The notes below the pieces were generated by a model that worked only from the letters and a program-made list of their open reading frames with translations, had not been told where the DNA came from and did not search any database. DNA of 64,000 nt, taken from Zhongshania antarctica. Lineage in GTDB: Bacteria > Pseudomonadota > Gammaproteobacteria > Pseudomonadales > Spongiibacteraceae. Positions 18,101 through 26,078 of this stretch are shown here, one piece after another. The DNA lies in the NCBI RefSeq assembly GCF_014202945.1, contig NZ_JACHHW010000003.1, positions 395,853 through 459,852 on the forward strand, in the 5' to 3' direction. The stretch's first letter is position 1, and each line of letters opens with the position of its first letter. A program made the position numbers and the translations under genes.

Positions 18101-18231
18101 ATCGCGCTATAGCCCAGTTCAGCGGCGGTAGCGACTAGCTCTTGAGGATGGGAGGCGCCCCGCAAAAAACTGAAATTGCTCAGACAGTGAAGCTCGGCGT
18201 AAGACGCGGGTGCAGGCGTTATATTAGGCAT
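15133..18231 (-). CDS. dnaE2: Error-prone DNA polymerase DnaE2 (ImuC)
   Basis: Second DNA polymerase III alpha-type subunit, used for SOS-induced translesion synthesis and mutagenesis. The 1032-residue length is that of DnaE2 rather than the replicative DnaE (about 1160). It shows an N-terminal PHP domain (ELHCLSNFSFLRGASHPQEL), the palm/finger polymerase core with PDIDVDFEHERRE and QGRGSAANSAVCY, a helix-hairpin-helix region and a C-terminal OB fold (IRIGGLVNCRQRP). The gene lies 4 bases downstream of imuB and is transcribed from the imuA side under the LexA box at 20583. Confidence 0.96.
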   Translation of the reverse strand: MPNITPAPASYAELHCLSNFSFLRGASHPQELVATAAELGYSAIAITDECSLSGIVRAYRASKEHNIKLICGAEFILDEGIHLVMLAPTRQAYTELCSLISRARLHSSKGNYQLNLGDVRRYSQHCLAIWINPDETESHASELKKYFKDRLWLGVSFHGQQQSEPYYFKRYQIARHHDINMVACGNVHMHCRQRKPLQDILSAIRLNTSVQALGSQVQANSERYLKPLPLLQRDYPADLLKESVAVAERCTFSLAELRYQYPNEVVPMHKNAGEFLREITLHGAQRRWPTGIPELVKSLLEKELGLIAELKYEHYFLTVYDIVQFARNQGILCQGRGSAANSAVCYCLFITEVDPSRGQLLFERFISRERDEPPDIDVDFEHERREEVIQYIYKKYGRQHAALAATIISYRRRSAVRDVGKAMGLDDYLLQKLSGNMAWWDDKNTFIQRLEESQFDTASLPVQQFMSLLNEILGFPRHLSQHVGGFVITRDPIASLVPIENAAMPERTIIQWDKEDLEALGMMKIDVLALGMLSALRKSLSYISSAGGSVHQLSDIPAEDPATYQMLCIADSVGVFQIESRAQMTMLPRLQPRTFYDLVIQIAIVRPGPIQGGMVHPFLQRRQGLEKAEYENDAIARVLKRTLGVPVFQEQVIQLAMVAAGFSGGEADQLRRAMASWGKNGDLGKFRSKLVNGMRERGYSEDFAERLFSQMKGFGAYGFPESHSASFALLAYASAWLKCHYPAAFYCGLLNSQPMGFYSPSQLIQDASRHGIEVRPICINHSDWDHRLEDEPSAPALRLGLRLIKGLPKRSAEHLCQVRRAALFHSIDDFCTRFTIAKQYWQQLVQADAFHCFNLHRYQSLWEISAWQAAAPLGNLHPAQNDTIQLSAPVETEEVLSDYRHTGLSLRRHPLALLRSHKLFANCARAEDLKHIDNGRFIRIGGLVNCRQRPSSASGVMFVTLEDETGNSNIIVWPAVQEHYQKALLQGQVLIVKGCVQKAAVGHATPVIHVVAFSIERHDHLMRVDAASHDFH

Positions 18232-18235
18232 ATGA

Positions 18236-19729
18236 CTAGCCGAAAAAACCGTGTAAAAACCAGCGCCGGTTCAGGCAGTCTTTAAACACCCAGCACAGCG
18301 CGCCGTGTTGGTGGCGGGCAATATAGTAGTCGCGGGTTTGACGCTGCTGCCACCACTGGCCGTCGAAACGTTCTGGACCTTGTAATAAATGCAGCTTGCC
18401 TTGCCAAAATAAGCCGTCGGCAGTTTCGCTGATGGCCTCTGGGGGATGGCAGAGCCAATTTGGTCGAAGTAAATCCGCGGAGTTAGGCGCTGTCGCTTGC
18501 ATCGCTGGAGGCTTTAGTTTGTGCTTGCTAGGTGTTTGGCTTGCCGTGTGAGCGTCGTGAAGTATCCAGTTTAATTCCGGGAGGTGGGCGTCCTGTAAGG
18601 AAAATTGATGGCAGCGCTGGGAGCCTAGTCTCAGTCGTAGTTTGTCTAATACTTGCGCCGTTTTTTCCTGTTGTTTGCTGCTATTTGCGGTATCGAATAA
18701 TTGCTCGCTGTGTTGCTCGTTACCAATAAATTGCTCGCAGCGCAGGCTTAGCGTTTCTACCGCGCCCTGCAAACTGAGGGGTTCTAAGCGTAGCATGACC
18801 AGTTCAATGAGGCTGCGACGATCAAAATGGCGCTGACTCAGGTTCAAAGACCAGGCCTCTTTGCTCCCGTCTAAATAGTGGAACTCCCATTGCAAATCGC
18901 GATTTAGACACTGGCGCAGACGCAGATAGTGTTCCAGCTCACTGAGTAGAGCCGAAATAGGAAAACGCAGCTGCTGCTTGCTGTGCAGGCCGCCATCAAA
19001 ATGGCGCTGGCCATTAAACGTGTCGGGGGGCGCAAACTTGGGCCGAATGTCAGTCTGCTCGCCCTGTAATTTAGCCAGCGCAGTGGCGATGTCTTTACCA
19101 AAGCGGCGCTCAAGTTCGGCGCGGGGTAGGTCTTGGATATTGCCGAGCGTGCGCATGCCCATTTCTCGCAAAGTATTCAGGGTCTTGGGCGCGAGCGGTA
19201 AAAGGCTGATGGATAGTGCTTGTAGAGCTTTATTTAATTCGTCTTGATGAAGCAGGCCTGCGGCATTCACTAACTTGGCGGGGCTGATATTTTGGTGGCT
19301 GAGCAATTCTGCCGCCAGTGGGGTGTGGGCAATCCCTAGTTGTACGCGAAGACCACGCCGCCGAAAGGCGCTAATGAATTTGCGATAGAGTCGCGCCAGG
19401 TTTTTAAACAAACGCAAAGATGCACTCAACTCTAGCAACACGGCATTGGGCGGGCAAAGGCAGACATCGCCACTGAAGCGGTAAGCCCAGAGCGCAATAT
19501 TCTCTAAACACTGTTGCTCGGCCTGTAAGTCGCGAGGACGAAGTTCGAGGGCGCTACATAAACTCATTGCGCTCGACGCCGACATGCCAGCAGCGATTCC
19601 CGCTTGTTGAGCTGCATCATTCGCCATAACGATAATATTGTTATGGCGTAGTGCCAGCATGCCAGCTGAGGACTTGGCGCCGAGGGCGTCGAGTGGCAGC
19701 GCAGGCAGCCGCAGGCATAACCACAGCAT
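18236..19729 (-). CDS. imuB: Y-family polymerase-like mutasome protein ImuB
   Basis: Protein of 497 residues with the Y-family polymerase fold that bridges ImuA, DnaE2 and the sliding clamp. The N-terminus reads LWLCLRLPALPLDAL, where active Y-family polymerases carry the first catalytic Asp, so the polymerase active site appears lost, as in other ImuB proteins. The thumb/little-finger part (LNTLREMGMRTLGNIQDLPR, ERRFGKDIATALA) is intact. The C-terminus probably holds the interaction surface. The start ATG overlaps the imuA stop by one base (TAATG), so translation is coupled. Confidence 0.94.
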   Translation of the reverse strand: MLWLCLRLPALPLDALGAKSSAGMLALRHNNIIVMANDAAQQAGIAAGMSASSAMSLCSALELRPRDLQAEQQCLENIALWAYRFSGDVCLCPPNAVLLELSASLRLFKNLARLYRKFISAFRRRGLRVQLGIAHTPLAAELLSHQNISPAKLVNAAGLLHQDELNKALQALSISLLPLAPKTLNTLREMGMRTLGNIQDLPRAELERRFGKDIATALAKLQGEQTDIRPKFAPPDTFNGQRHFDGGLHSKQQLRFPISALLSELEHYLRLRQCLNRDLQWEFHYLDGSKEAWSLNLSQRHFDRRSLIELVMLRLEPLSLQGAVETLSLRCEQFIGNEQHSEQLFDTANSSKQQEKTAQVLDKLRLRLGSQRCHQFSLQDAHLPELNWILHDAHTASQTPSKHKLKPPAMQATAPNSADLLRPNWLCHPPEAISETADGLFWQGKLHLLQGPERFDGQWWQQRQTRDYYIARHQHGALCWVFKDCLNRRWFLHGFFG

Positions 19730-20562
19730 TAGTGAGACGGCTCGTTGCTGCCAGTCTTGCTGATTCTAACAGCGCTGTCTTGCTGCGTTGCCTTTGCGAA
19801 TATAGCGGTATTGGCGAGTAAATTGATTTTGCGCAGGCCTTGGAGCTGAGTCTGTGTTTTTGCGACAGGTAGGCTGTTATAGACCGGCCATGTCACTGCG
19901 GCACTTTGCTGTAAATACAGGGCGGCGGGCCGGGCTAATTGCAGTTGCTGCCCGGCATGGCCGCCTTGCTGCTTAATGATATTAATCTGTAGGGCTTGCT
20001 GTGCGGCGCGCAAATTTAAGCGCAGGGGGGCGGGGGATATCTGCTGGGCCAAGCTCGCGGGGCGAAAATGCAGATGCCAGCACTGGCCCTCTAGGGCGGC
20101 AATGTGCAGGCGACGTAGCTGCCTATCATTCAGGTTCGGTTCACTAAACCAGCTTAATACTGCGCTATACGCGCCGCTGCGCAGCAACTCTTCTGCTGCC
20201 CAAAGCTGATCGGCTAAGGTTTTTGGTCTGACCAACAGTTGCTTGTCCACCGCCAAGCCTTGCGTGGCCAAGGCCGGGGTATAGGGTAAATAAGGTGGGT
20301 TTAACCACGCCATTGGTCGATCTGTGAGATGTTCGCGGAGGGCTGGAAGCAAAAGCCACAACTCACCAATACCATACTCGCCCAGTAACTCAGTGGAGCC
20401 GCTGCGGGGCCAGCCGCCGATGTACAGGGCACTATCTAGTGCGCTAAAGCCAGTGCAACGGCGATCGCTAACTGCCACCGAACTGCGGAGTTGTTGGCCT
20501 CGCCAGAGTTTGCGCTCATCGAGTAATTGATTGAGAGAGTGATTTTTCATAGCGCCGCACAA
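19729..20562 (-). CDS. imuA: Translesion-synthesis protein ImuA (RecA-like)
   Basis: First gene of the imuA-imuB-dnaE2 mutagenesis cassette. It is a RecA/SulA-related protein of 277 residues, beginning LNQLLDERKLWRGQQL, with the TGFSALDSALYIGGWPRSGSTELLG segment that corresponds to a degenerate Walker A region. It interacts with ImuB and RecA in other bacteria. Two starts, ATG 20562 and ATG 20550, are possible; both leave the SOS box directly upstream. Expression should follow DNA damage. Confidence 0.92.
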   Translation of the reverse strand: MCGAMKNHSLNQLLDERKLWRGQQLRSSVAVSDRRCTGFSALDSALYIGGWPRSGSTELLGEYGIGELWLLLPALREHLTDRPMAWLNPPYLPYTPALATQGLAVDKQLLVRPKTLADQLWAAEELLRSGAYSAVLSWFSEPNLNDRQLRRLHIAALEGQCWHLHFRPASLAQQISPAPLRLNLRAAQQALQINIIKQQGGHAGQQLQLARPAALYLQQSAAVTWPVYNSLPVAKTQTQLQGLRKINLLANTAIFAKATQQDSAVRISKTGSNEPSH

Positions 20563-20582
20563 AATACATTAGCAGACATTTG

Positions 20583-20598
20583 CTGTATGTATATACAG
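20583..20598. promoter_or_regulatory. LexA-binding SOS box upstream of imuA
   Basis: CTGTATGTATATACAG matches the gammaproteobacterial consensus CTG-N10-CAG with an alternating AT core. It is 20 bases from the imuA start, and the DnaQ/GIY-YIG gene diverges on the other side 224 bases away. LexA cleavage after DNA damage would open imuA-imuB-dnaE2 and possibly also the rightward transcript. Confidence 0.93.
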
Positions 20599-20615
20599 TA
20601 TATTATGTGGTGGAA

Positions 20616-20828
20616 ATGTCAATGCTGGATAAGATGGTGAAAATTGGCAGCTCTATAGTTTTGGTGCTTCTTGTATTTGTTGGTGATGAGGTATCTATTT
20701 TATGTCGATCACCTTTGGGTGGTTTATCATGCAGGATACGTTTTCGTTTTAGGTTGGTTTACATGAGATTGTCTTTTTGCTCCGCGCCTAGATTCATCGC
20801 GATGCCACTCAGGGGTGGTCAGTGTTAG
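20616..20828 (+). CDS. Possible small membrane protein downstream of the SOS box
   Basis: Open frame of 70 residues starting MSMLDKMVKIG with one hydrophobic segment (SSIVLVLLVFVG) and a basic, Cys-containing tail. ATG 20616 lies 17 bases after the LexA box with GTGGTGG before it, and the stop overlaps the GTG start of the exonuclease gene by seven bases. Codon use in the tail looks ordinary rather than gene-like, and I recognise no family. It may be a leader for coupled translation, a small SOS-induced membrane peptide, or chance. Confidence 0.22.
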   Translation: MSMLDKMVKIGSSIVLVLLVFVGDEVSILCRSPLGGLSCRIRFRFRLVYMRLSFCSAPRFIAMPLRGGQC

Positions 20829-22297
20829 GCCATCACCGCTTTGCCTTAGTCGATCTTGAGACCACGGGTGGGCAAGCCAGTCAAGATCACATCATGGAAG
20901 CGGCGGTTCGCGTTATTGGCGGCGATGTGGATCTGGAGTGGCAGTCTTTAATTGATCCTCTTTGTTCGGTGCCTTCCTTTATTCAAGGTCTTACCGGCAT
21001 CAGTAATAGTATGTTGCGGGGCAAACCACGATTTTCTGACGTGCAGGAAACCCTGTGGTCGTATTTAGATGGCGCCATTTTAGTTGCCCACAATGCCCGC
21101 TTTGATGCGGGGTTTTTGCGCGCTAATTTTGCGCGTTATGGCCGCGACTACCGGCCTCGTGTTTTATGTACGCTGAAATTGGCGCGTACCTTGTACCCCG
21201 ATTGGCCAAAGCACGGTTTGGAGGCAATCTGTGCGCGGATTGGTTTTTACTCAGAGGTACATCACCGAGCGATGGCCGACGTAGATGCGATGAAAGCTTT
21301 TCTCGACTACGCCCGCGCCGATAAAGGCGAAGCCGTTTTTAATTTTGAAGTCGGTTTGCTGTTGGACTTGCCGGTGCTGCCGCCGTCTATTCGTCAGGCT
21401 GATATTGATGCGATTCCCTGTGAGCCAGGTATTTATCGCCTATTGGGCGAGGCGGGGGAGTTGCTGTATCTGGGCGGCGCTCGGTCTCTGCAGGAGCAGG
21501 TGCTCTCTCATTTTGAAAACGCCACTGGCGACAGTAAAGCGGCAAAACTGGCGCGCCGAGTAGATGCCGTTCAGTGGCAGATACTGGCAGGTGAGTTATC
21601 TGCTGGCCTGCATTTAAGTGCCGCCCTTCGTCACGAAAAGCCCTTGCTACAGCGTCGTGCTAAAGCCTTGGGTAAGCCCTGTTGCGTGCGCTTTATCACT
21701 GAAGACAGTGGCGAGCTACAACTGCGATTACGTTCTGGTTTACCCGCCAACATAGCGCAGACCGGTGAGTTGGTTGGGCTATTTCGCGAACGTAAACACG
21801 CGAAAACCCGTATTAGAGAGTTGGCGAAAGAACATCAGCTTTGTCTGCGACGTTTGGCGGTGCTTGTTGAGGGGGAGTTATGTGAGTGTGGTGCTTGCGC
21901 TTTAACTGCTGAGGGGGCAGGTGAGTCAGCAGTAGCGTCGGCGGCTGACTTTGCTGCACGAGTGAAAGCGGCGTTTGCCGGATATTTGTATACGCCGTGG
22001 CCTTTTGCCGAGCCAGTGTTGATTCATGAGGATAATGGCGCAGGCTTTAGCGAATGCCATTTAGTGTATGACTGGCGGCATTTCGGCAGTTTTCGCTGGA
22101 ACGCTGAACGTGGGCAGTTACTTGAATTAAGCGGCTCAGCTGAACCGCTAGACTTGGCTGCGGCGCGGCGTATATGTGAGCAAACCCAAGAGTTTCGCTA
22201 TGAGCATTACCGCTTATTGCGTGCCTTTCAGCATAATTTAAAGTGGCAGCCATTGTCACAATTTACTGCGACCATAGGTGATGAATACACGGCGTAA
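20822..22297 (+). CDS. DnaQ-like DEDDh exonuclease fused to a degenerate GIY-YIG domain
   Basis: Protein of 491 residues. Residues 5-165 are a DEDDh 3'-5' exonuclease with Asp11/Glu13 (VDLETTG), Asp95 (HNARFD), His148 and Asp153. Residues about 197-280 align with the UvrC/Cho GIY-YIG nuclease (GIYRLLGEAGELLYLGGARSL), but the catalytic Arg position holds Gln226 and the Lys after YxG is Gly219; Glu272 is kept. A C-terminal region of about 180 residues follows. The family is probably linked to repair or proofreading. GTG 20822 is used, with AGGGG at 20812-20816. It is divergent from imuA and may share its SOS box. Confidence 0.87.
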   Translation: MLGHHRFALVDLETTGGQASQDHIMEAAVRVIGGDVDLEWQSLIDPLCSVPSFIQGLTGISNSMLRGKPRFSDVQETLWSYLDGAILVAHNARFDAGFLRANFARYGRDYRPRVLCTLKLARTLYPDWPKHGLEAICARIGFYSEVHHRAMADVDAMKAFLDYARADKGEAVFNFEVGLLLDLPVLPPSIRQADIDAIPCEPGIYRLLGEAGELLYLGGARSLQEQVLSHFENATGDSKAAKLARRVDAVQWQILAGELSAGLHLSAALRHEKPLLQRRAKALGKPCCVRFITEDSGELQLRLRSGLPANIAQTGELVGLFRERKHAKTRIRELAKEHQLCLRRLAVLVEGELCECGACALTAEGAGESAVASAADFAARVKAAFAGYLYTPWPFAEPVLIHEDNGAGFSECHLVYDWRHFGSFRWNAERGQLLELSGSAEPLDLAAARRICEQTQEFRYEHYRLLRAFQHNLKWQPLSQFTATIGDEYTA

Positions 22298-22328
22298 ACT
22301 CGGTCTCTACCCTTGCGCGCTAATCAGG

Positions 22329-22334
22329 TATAAT
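22329..22334 (+). promoter_or_regulatory. Possible -10 element before the aminotransferase gene
   Basis: TATAAT stands 77 bases before the aminotransferase start in the 113-base gap. No good -35 hexamer lies at the right distance, so it would be a weak or activator-dependent promoter. Confidence 0.35.
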
Positions 22335-22410
22335 CGCCGCCAACATAGTCGTTCTATTTAATACAGCTGCTTGCACTCGTTGCGCGGCAGCAGATCAGTG
22401 AGATTTTCTT

Positions 22411-23589
22411 ATGGCCATTTCTTCGTTTCATCCTCCTCTTCGCACTTTGATGGGTCCCGGTCCTTCTGATGTGCATCCGCGTATTCTTGAAGCGCTGGGT
22501 CGGCCAACACTGGGCCATCTCGACCCCTTGTTTGTGGGCATGATGGATGAAACCAAAGAGCTGTTGAAATATGCGTTTCAAACCAGCAATGAATTGACCT
22601 TACCCATTTCTGCGCCGGGTTCAGCCGGCATGGAAGCCTGTTTTGTTAATTTGCTCGAGCCGGGTGATAAAGCGCTGGTGTGCGTGAACGGCGTATTCGG
22701 CAATCGGATGATTGAGAATGTGACGCGCTGTGGCGCCACTGCGATTCGCCTCGATTTTGCTTGGGGTACGGCTGTTGAGCCCGCCGCTGTTGAGGCAGCT
22801 TTGAAAGAACATGGCGATATTAAGGTGTTGGCTTTTGTTCACGCTGAAACGTCTACCGGCGCCTTGAGCGACGCTGAAGCCCTGTGCGGTTTGGCTAAGC
22901 AATACGGTTGTTTGAGCATTGTTGATGCGGTGACCTCAATGGGCGGCGTGCCGCTATTGGTTGATAAGTGGCAGGCTGATGCCGTTTACTCGGGTAGCCA
23001 GAAGTGTCTGTCGTGCACACCGGGCTTGTCGCCGGTGACGTTTAGCCCCGCGGCAGTGGCAGCCATTAAAGCCCGTAAGCATCCAGTGCAGAGCTGGTTT
23101 TTAGATATGAATCTGATCTTGGGCTATTGGGGGGAAGGCGGTAAACGGGCCTACCACCACACAGCGCCGGTCAACGCCTTGTACGGCTTACATGAGTCGT
23201 TGGTTATGCTGCAAGAAGAGGGTTTAGAGAATGCGTGGCAGCGTCACGCCACCATGCATAGCGCCTTAGCTGCGGGCTTAGAATGCCTGGGTGTGGAGTT
23301 TGTCGTGGCAGCGGAGCAGCGTCTGCCCCAGCTTAATAGTGTTTATATTCCTGCTGGCGTAGACGATGCAACGACCCGCCAATACTTGTTGGCCAAGCAC
23401 GATTTAGAAATTGGCGCTGGTCTGGGCGATCTTGCCGGTAAAGTCTGGCGTATTGGTTTGATGGGCTATAGCGCCAAGCCTGAAAATATTCGTTTGCTGT
23501 TGTCGGCATTGGCCGCTGCGATGTTGGCGCAAGGCTACGAGTGTGACGCGAGCGTCGCACTTGCCGCTGCCGATGCCGTATTAGCGTAA
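22411..23589 (+). CDS. Alanine-glyoxylate / serine-glyoxylate type aminotransferase
   Basis: PLP-dependent class V aminotransferase of 392 residues. PGPSDVHPRIL near the N-terminus, the SAGMEAC substrate loop, VDAVTSMGG with the cofactor-binding Asp172, and the Schiff-base lysine Lys198 in GSQKCLS are all typical of AGT/SGAT enzymes. It would transfer an amino group from alanine or serine to glyoxylate. Related bacterial enzymes also act on other amino donors, so the exact pair is uncertain. It is monocistronic between the exonuclease and HDOD genes. Confidence 0.92.
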   Translation: MAISSFHPPLRTLMGPGPSDVHPRILEALGRPTLGHLDPLFVGMMDETKELLKYAFQTSNELTLPISAPGSAGMEACFVNLLEPGDKALVCVNGVFGNRMIENVTRCGATAIRLDFAWGTAVEPAAVEAALKEHGDIKVLAFVHAETSTGALSDAEALCGLAKQYGCLSIVDAVTSMGGVPLLVDKWQADAVYSGSQKCLSCTPGLSPVTFSPAAVAAIKARKHPVQSWFLDMNLILGYWGEGGKRAYHHTAPVNALYGLHESLVMLQEEGLENAWQRHATMHSALAAGLECLGVEFVVAAEQRLPQLNSVYIPAGVDDATTRQYLLAKHDLEIGAGLGDLAGKVWRIGLMGYSAKPENIRLLLSALAAAMLAQGYECDASVALAAADAVLA

Positions 23590-23682
23590 ATTTAGTCGCT
23601 GCAGAAATCATTGCAGCGGCAATTTATCTGCTAATCTTTAGGTATCGCAGTTCCCGCTACCTTAAATGATGAGTGTGTCGAC

Positions 23683-24528
23683 GTGAGTTCAAGTACCCCT
23701 TTGATTGAGCAAATCCGCGCGGATTTGCTGCAGGCGATTGAAAATGATGCCGTTGTACTGCCGACCTTGCCAGAAGTGGCCTTGGAGATCCGCGAGGCAG
23801 CCAGCGACCCAGACGTCAATATTGCAATGCTGGCCACCATTATTGAAAACGACAGCTCAATAGCGGCGAGAATTTTACGGGTTGCCAATAGCTCTCTACT
23901 GCGTGGTTTACAACCGATTAACGACGTAAAAGGTGCTATCGGTCGTATCGGTCTGGGTTATACCAGTACCTTGGTGACGACCTTGGCGATGCAGCAAATC
24001 TTTCTGTCGACCAAAGAGTCTTTAAATCAGCGCATGCGCAGCATTTGGGTGCAGAGTACCGACGTTGCGGCGATTTCTTATACCTTGGCGAAATCTCAGC
24101 TTCATCTCAAACCAGAGCTGGCCACACTCGCGGGAATTATTCACCAGATTGGCGCTTTGCCAATATTGTCTTATGCGGTTGGTCGAGGTTTTTTACGGGA
24201 CCATCCCGAGTTGCTAGACCAGACTTTGCTAGAACTGAGTCCAGAAGTGGGGCGCCGAATTCTAGAGGTTTGGGGTTTTGCCCAGGAGTTAATTGTTGTT
24301 CCTGAAGGCTGCGCCGATTTTAGTCGTGATATTGAAAAAGCGGATTATGCCGATATTGTCACCGTAGCAAGATTGCAAACGTATGTCGGTACGCAGCACC
24401 TCTTGGCGGAAGTTGATTGGGCTGACGTGACCGCATTTGCGCGACTCGGTTTGCCGGTAACACCGGGTGAGGGCGATGAGGCCTATCAGCAGCAAATTGA
24501 ATTGATGCAGGGAATGCTCCGCGATTGA
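23683..24528 (+). CDS. HDOD domain signalling protein
   Basis: Protein of 281 residues that is almost entirely an HDOD domain (LPTLPEVALEIREAASDPDVNI, IARILRVANSSLLRG, VKGAIGRIGLGYTSTLV). The HDOD fold is related to HD phosphohydrolases but lacks the metal-binding His/Asp residues and usually acts by protein contacts in motility, c-di-GMP or stress signalling. The start is GTG 23683, since no ATG is available in frame near the domain border. No effector or receiver domain is fused. Its partner is unknown. Confidence 0.88.
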   Translation: MSSSTPLIEQIRADLLQAIENDAVVLPTLPEVALEIREAASDPDVNIAMLATIIENDSSIAARILRVANSSLLRGLQPINDVKGAIGRIGLGYTSTLVTTLAMQQIFLSTKESLNQRMRSIWVQSTDVAAISYTLAKSQLHLKPELATLAGIIHQIGALPILSYAVGRGFLRDHPELLDQTLLELSPEVGRRILEVWGFAQELIVVPEGCADFSRDIEKADYADIVTVARLQTYVGTQHLLAEVDWADVTAFARLGLPVTPGEGDEAYQQQIELMQGMLRD

Positions 24529-24633
24529 GGTGATCTCATTGCGGTGCGTACTCATTAATTTGATGAGCAGCGCGTCTCACGCTGCTGTATTTCTTTCCGA
24601 AAGGCGTCGTTCAATAATTGCTTCTTGATAAGT

Positions 24634-25398
24634 TTAGTCTTTTGGCTGGGCGTCAAATTGCTGGCCGTTTACCTTCGCGCTAGCGTCACTCATTAAATAC
24701 AAATACAGCGGCATAATGACGTCGGGTAGCGGATTGTCCTGCGGGTTTTCGCCTGGGTAGGCGGTGCGGCGCATAACGGTTTGGGTGGCGCCGGGGTTGA
24801 TGGTGTTAACCCGCGTGTTGTTTAGCTCAAACTCTTCGTCGGCCAAGACCTGCATAAAACCTTCGGTGGCGAATTTAGACACCGCATAGGCGCCCCAAAA
24901 CGCCCGACCTTTGCGGCCGACACTGGACGAGGTCAACACAATAGAGGCTGAGTTGGCGGCGGCTAACATTGGAAGCAGTGCTTGGGTCATCATAAAGGCG
25001 GCGGTGATATTGACGTGCAATACGTCGTCCCAGCTGTCGACCGTGGTTTGCGTCAAGGTACGGCGCTGGCCGAGTATGCCTGCATTGTGAAGCAGGCCGT
25101 CGAGGCGACCAAACTCTCGCTCAATGGTATTGGCCAGTTCTTCGTAATCTTTCATTACTGCGCCGCGTAAATGCACGGGGTAGATGGCAGCTTGGGGGTA
25201 GCCCGCAGCTTCTATCTCATCGTAGACCGCTTCCAGTTTTTCAACGGTGCGGCCCAGTAAAATAACGGTGGCGCCGTGCTTGGCAAAACTCAGCGCGGCA
25301 GCGCGGCCAATACCGTCGCCGGCACCGGTGACTAAAATAATTTTACCCGCCAAGCATTCGGGGGCGGCACTGAAATCACTGGGGAGGCTTAGGGGCAC
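24634..25398 (-). CDS. yciK: YciK-family short-chain dehydrogenase
   Basis: SDR oxidoreductase of 254 residues with TGAGDGIGRAAAL (NAD(P) binding), HNAG, the catalytic Ser in VLTSSSVGRKGR and AYAVSK. It matches the YciK group, whose substrate is not established. It is the last gene of the minus-strand run mtaD-like - ubiG - mupP - yciK, the same order as in Pseudomonas. A ribosome binding site (GAGGATAAT on the minus strand) precedes the ATG at 25398, and 14 bases separate it from mupP. Confidence 0.92.
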   Translation of the reverse strand: MPLSLPSDFSAAPECLAGKIILVTGAGDGIGRAAALSFAKHGATVILLGRTVEKLEAVYDEIEAAGYPQAAIYPVHLRGAVMKDYEELANTIEREFGRLDGLLHNAGILGQRRTLTQTTVDSWDDVLHVNITAAFMMTQALLPMLAAANSASIVLTSSSVGRKGRAFWGAYAVSKFATEGFMQVLADEEFELNNTRVNTINPGATQTVMRRTAYPGENPQDNPLPDVIMPLYLYLMSDASAKVNGQQFDAQPKD

Positions 25399-25412
25399 GG
25401 ATTATCCTCGGC

Positions 25413-26078
25413 TTAAGACGTATGCAGTTGGTTAATTAAGGGAATTAAATCTAGCGCTTGGGCGACGAGGTAATCGGCTGCCCAGCTTTCGGCGCTGTCT
25501 CCGGCTGAAACATAGCCGTAAGCGCAGGCTACCGTGCGCATGCTGGCATTGCGGCCGGCGTCGATATCGCGACGGTGGTCACCCACGTAAATGGTGTGAG
25601 CGGGCAGGCAATCGATTTCCTTGCAGGCCAAATAAATGGGTTCTGGGTGTGGCTTGCGGTTTGTTACATGGTCTGGGCAAATGGCGGTGGCGCAGCGCTG
25701 GTCTAGGCCCATTGCCGCGAGCAGTGGCTCAGTGAAGCGGGCGGGCTTATTGGTGACAATGCCCCACTTCAAGTCGAGTGCCTCGATATGTGCTAAGACC
25801 TCGCTCATGCCGGGAAATAGTGTAGTGCTGACCGCGAGCTGGGCCAGGTAGCGCTCGAGAAACTCATCAAGCAGGGCTTGGAAGCCGGCCTCGCCTTCTT
25901 GCTGTTGAAAGCCGAGACTGACTACCGCGCGGGCGCCATCGGACACCCGTTTGCGCACCTCATCATAGCTCTGTGGGGGCAGTTGGCGCTCGCCGAGCAT
26001 GGCGTTCAAGACCGCGGTGAAATCCACTGCGGTATCAAGCAGGGTGCCATCCAAATCAAATAATACGGCTTTTAACAT
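25413..26078 (-). CDS. mupP: N-acetylmuramate 6-phosphate phosphatase MupP (HAD family)
   Basis: HAD hydrolase of 221 residues with motif [11 protein letters not shown] (nucleophile Asp8, Asp10), motif II VTNKP and the motif III/IV region [13 protein letters not shown]. The sequence alone resembles phosphoglycolate phosphatases. The location between ubiG and yciK is that of MupP, which dephosphorylates MurNAc-6-P in the cell-wall recycling route that bypasses de novo UDP-MurNAc synthesis. Its start overlaps the ubiG end by seven bases. The assignment as MupP rests on synteny; a Gph role is the alternative. Confidence 0.85.
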   Translation of the reverse strand: MLKAVLFDLDGTLLDTAVDFTAVLNAMLGERQLPPQSYDEVRKRVSDGARAVVSLGFQQQEGEAGFQALLDEFLERYLAQLAVSTTLFPGMSEVLAHIEALDLKWGIVTNKPARFTEPLLAAMGLDQRCATAICPDHVTNRKPHPEPIYLACKEIDCLPAHTIYVGDHRRDIDAGRNASMRTVACAYGYVSAGDSAESWAADYLVAQALDLIPLINQLHTS

